Assembly (NCBI GenBank): GCA_027858355.1
Contig: JAQICW010000456.1
Coordinates: 1-6,188, forward strand
Direction: 5' to 3'
Source of the DNA: Desulfobacula sp.
GTDB taxonomy: Bacteria > Desulfobacterota > Desulfobacteria > Desulfobacterales > Desulfobacteraceae
Length of the DNA stretch: 6,188 nucleotides
Shown: piece by piece, positions 6,046-6,188 of the stretch
Layout: each line of letters starts with the position of its first letter
How positions within the stretch are numbered: the first letter of the stretch is position 1
Translations under genes and position numbers: made by a program
Notes under the pieces: generated by a model
Seen by the model: the letters and a program-made list of their open reading frames with translations, nothing else
Database searches by the model: none
What the model was told of the DNA's origin: nothing

Positions 6046-6188
6046 ATGTGGAAACGAGCAGTTTGCACTAAGGATTGCCCTGACACCTGCGGCCTGTTGG
6101 TCAAGGTCGAGAATGGTCAGATTGTAGCAGTTAAGGGTGATCCGGATCATCCTTTCACGGCCGGCTTTATCTGCAAAAAAGCCTCCCA
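6046..6188 (+). CDS. Molybdopterin-dependent oxidoreductase with N-terminal [4Fe-4S] site, 3'-truncated by window edge
   Basis: Only the first 47 codons are present. They show the N-terminal [4Fe-4S] motif of the DMSO-reductase/formate-dehydrogenase superfamily (COG0243): C7-x3-C11-x3-C15-x27-C43, in the context CTKDCPDTCGLLVKV and later GDPDHPFTAGFICKKAS. These sequences bind the cluster next to the molybdenum or tungsten bis-pterin cofactor. The protein starts directly at the cluster domain with no twin-arginine signal, so it is probably cytoplasmic. The start is firm: AGGAGG lies 7 nt upstream. The substrate cannot be told from this part. The residue ligating the metal (Cys, Sec, Ser or Asp) lies beyond the window. 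It is on the same strand as etfBA but separated from it by 463 nt with a kinase remnant, so it probably has its own promoter. Confidence 0.92.
   Translation, partial: MWKRAVCTKDCPDTCGLLVKVENGQIVAVKGDPDHPFTAGFICKKAS

Noticed and set aside
5919..6104. Minus-strand open frame of 61 codons across the leader and oxidoreductase start
   Set aside because: No family resemblance, and it runs antisense to a well-supported gene start with an AGGAGG site.

Overview
The window looks like a piece of an anaerobic bacterial chromosome, most probably a sulfate-reducing Desulfobacterota of the Desulfobacter/Desulfobacula kind. This is an inference from gene content. It rests on a eukaryote-type HisH-HisF fusion, a nickel-pincer lactate-racemase homologue coupled to an archaeal-type methyltransferase, an unusual EtfBA pair and a cytoplasmic molybdopterin oxidoreductase. 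There is no rRNA or other taxonomic marker to settle it. All intact genes are on the + strand.

Layout. Positions 1-776 hold the 3' part of a SAM-dependent methyltransferase of the COG2521 type; its start lies upstream of the window. It overlaps by 17 nt a LarA-family gene (760-1995), so the two are probably co-translated. A short 14-bp tandem repeat starts in the last larA codons and fills the first part of the following gap (1979-2040). Next is a single-gene fusion of the glutaminase (HisH) and cyclase (HisF) halves of imidazole glycerol phosphate synthase (2145-3731), with no other his gene beside it. After a 91-nt gap carrying a clear inverted repeat (candidate operator) come etfB (3823-4563) and etfA (4560-5582), joined by an ATGA overlap. 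The 463-nt gap 5583-6045 holds a decayed minus-strand fragment of an FGGY-family carbohydrate kinase (5675-5863) and then an AT-rich leader. The leader ends in a strong ribosome binding site and the first 47 codons of a molybdopterin/[4Fe-4S] oxidoreductase (6046 to the window end).

How the genes may work together. The methyltransferase and LarA homologue form one translational unit, probably acting on or near 2-hydroxyacid metabolism, but the methyltransferase substrate is unknown. HisHF makes imidazole glycerol phosphate and AICAR for histidine synthesis. EtfBA would form a soluble FAD/AMP heterodimer that moves electrons between dehydrogenases and the respiratory chain. The molybdenum enzyme downstream could be a redox partner, though only position supports that. 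No CRISPR array, tRNA, rRNA, insertion sequence or riboswitch was recognised.
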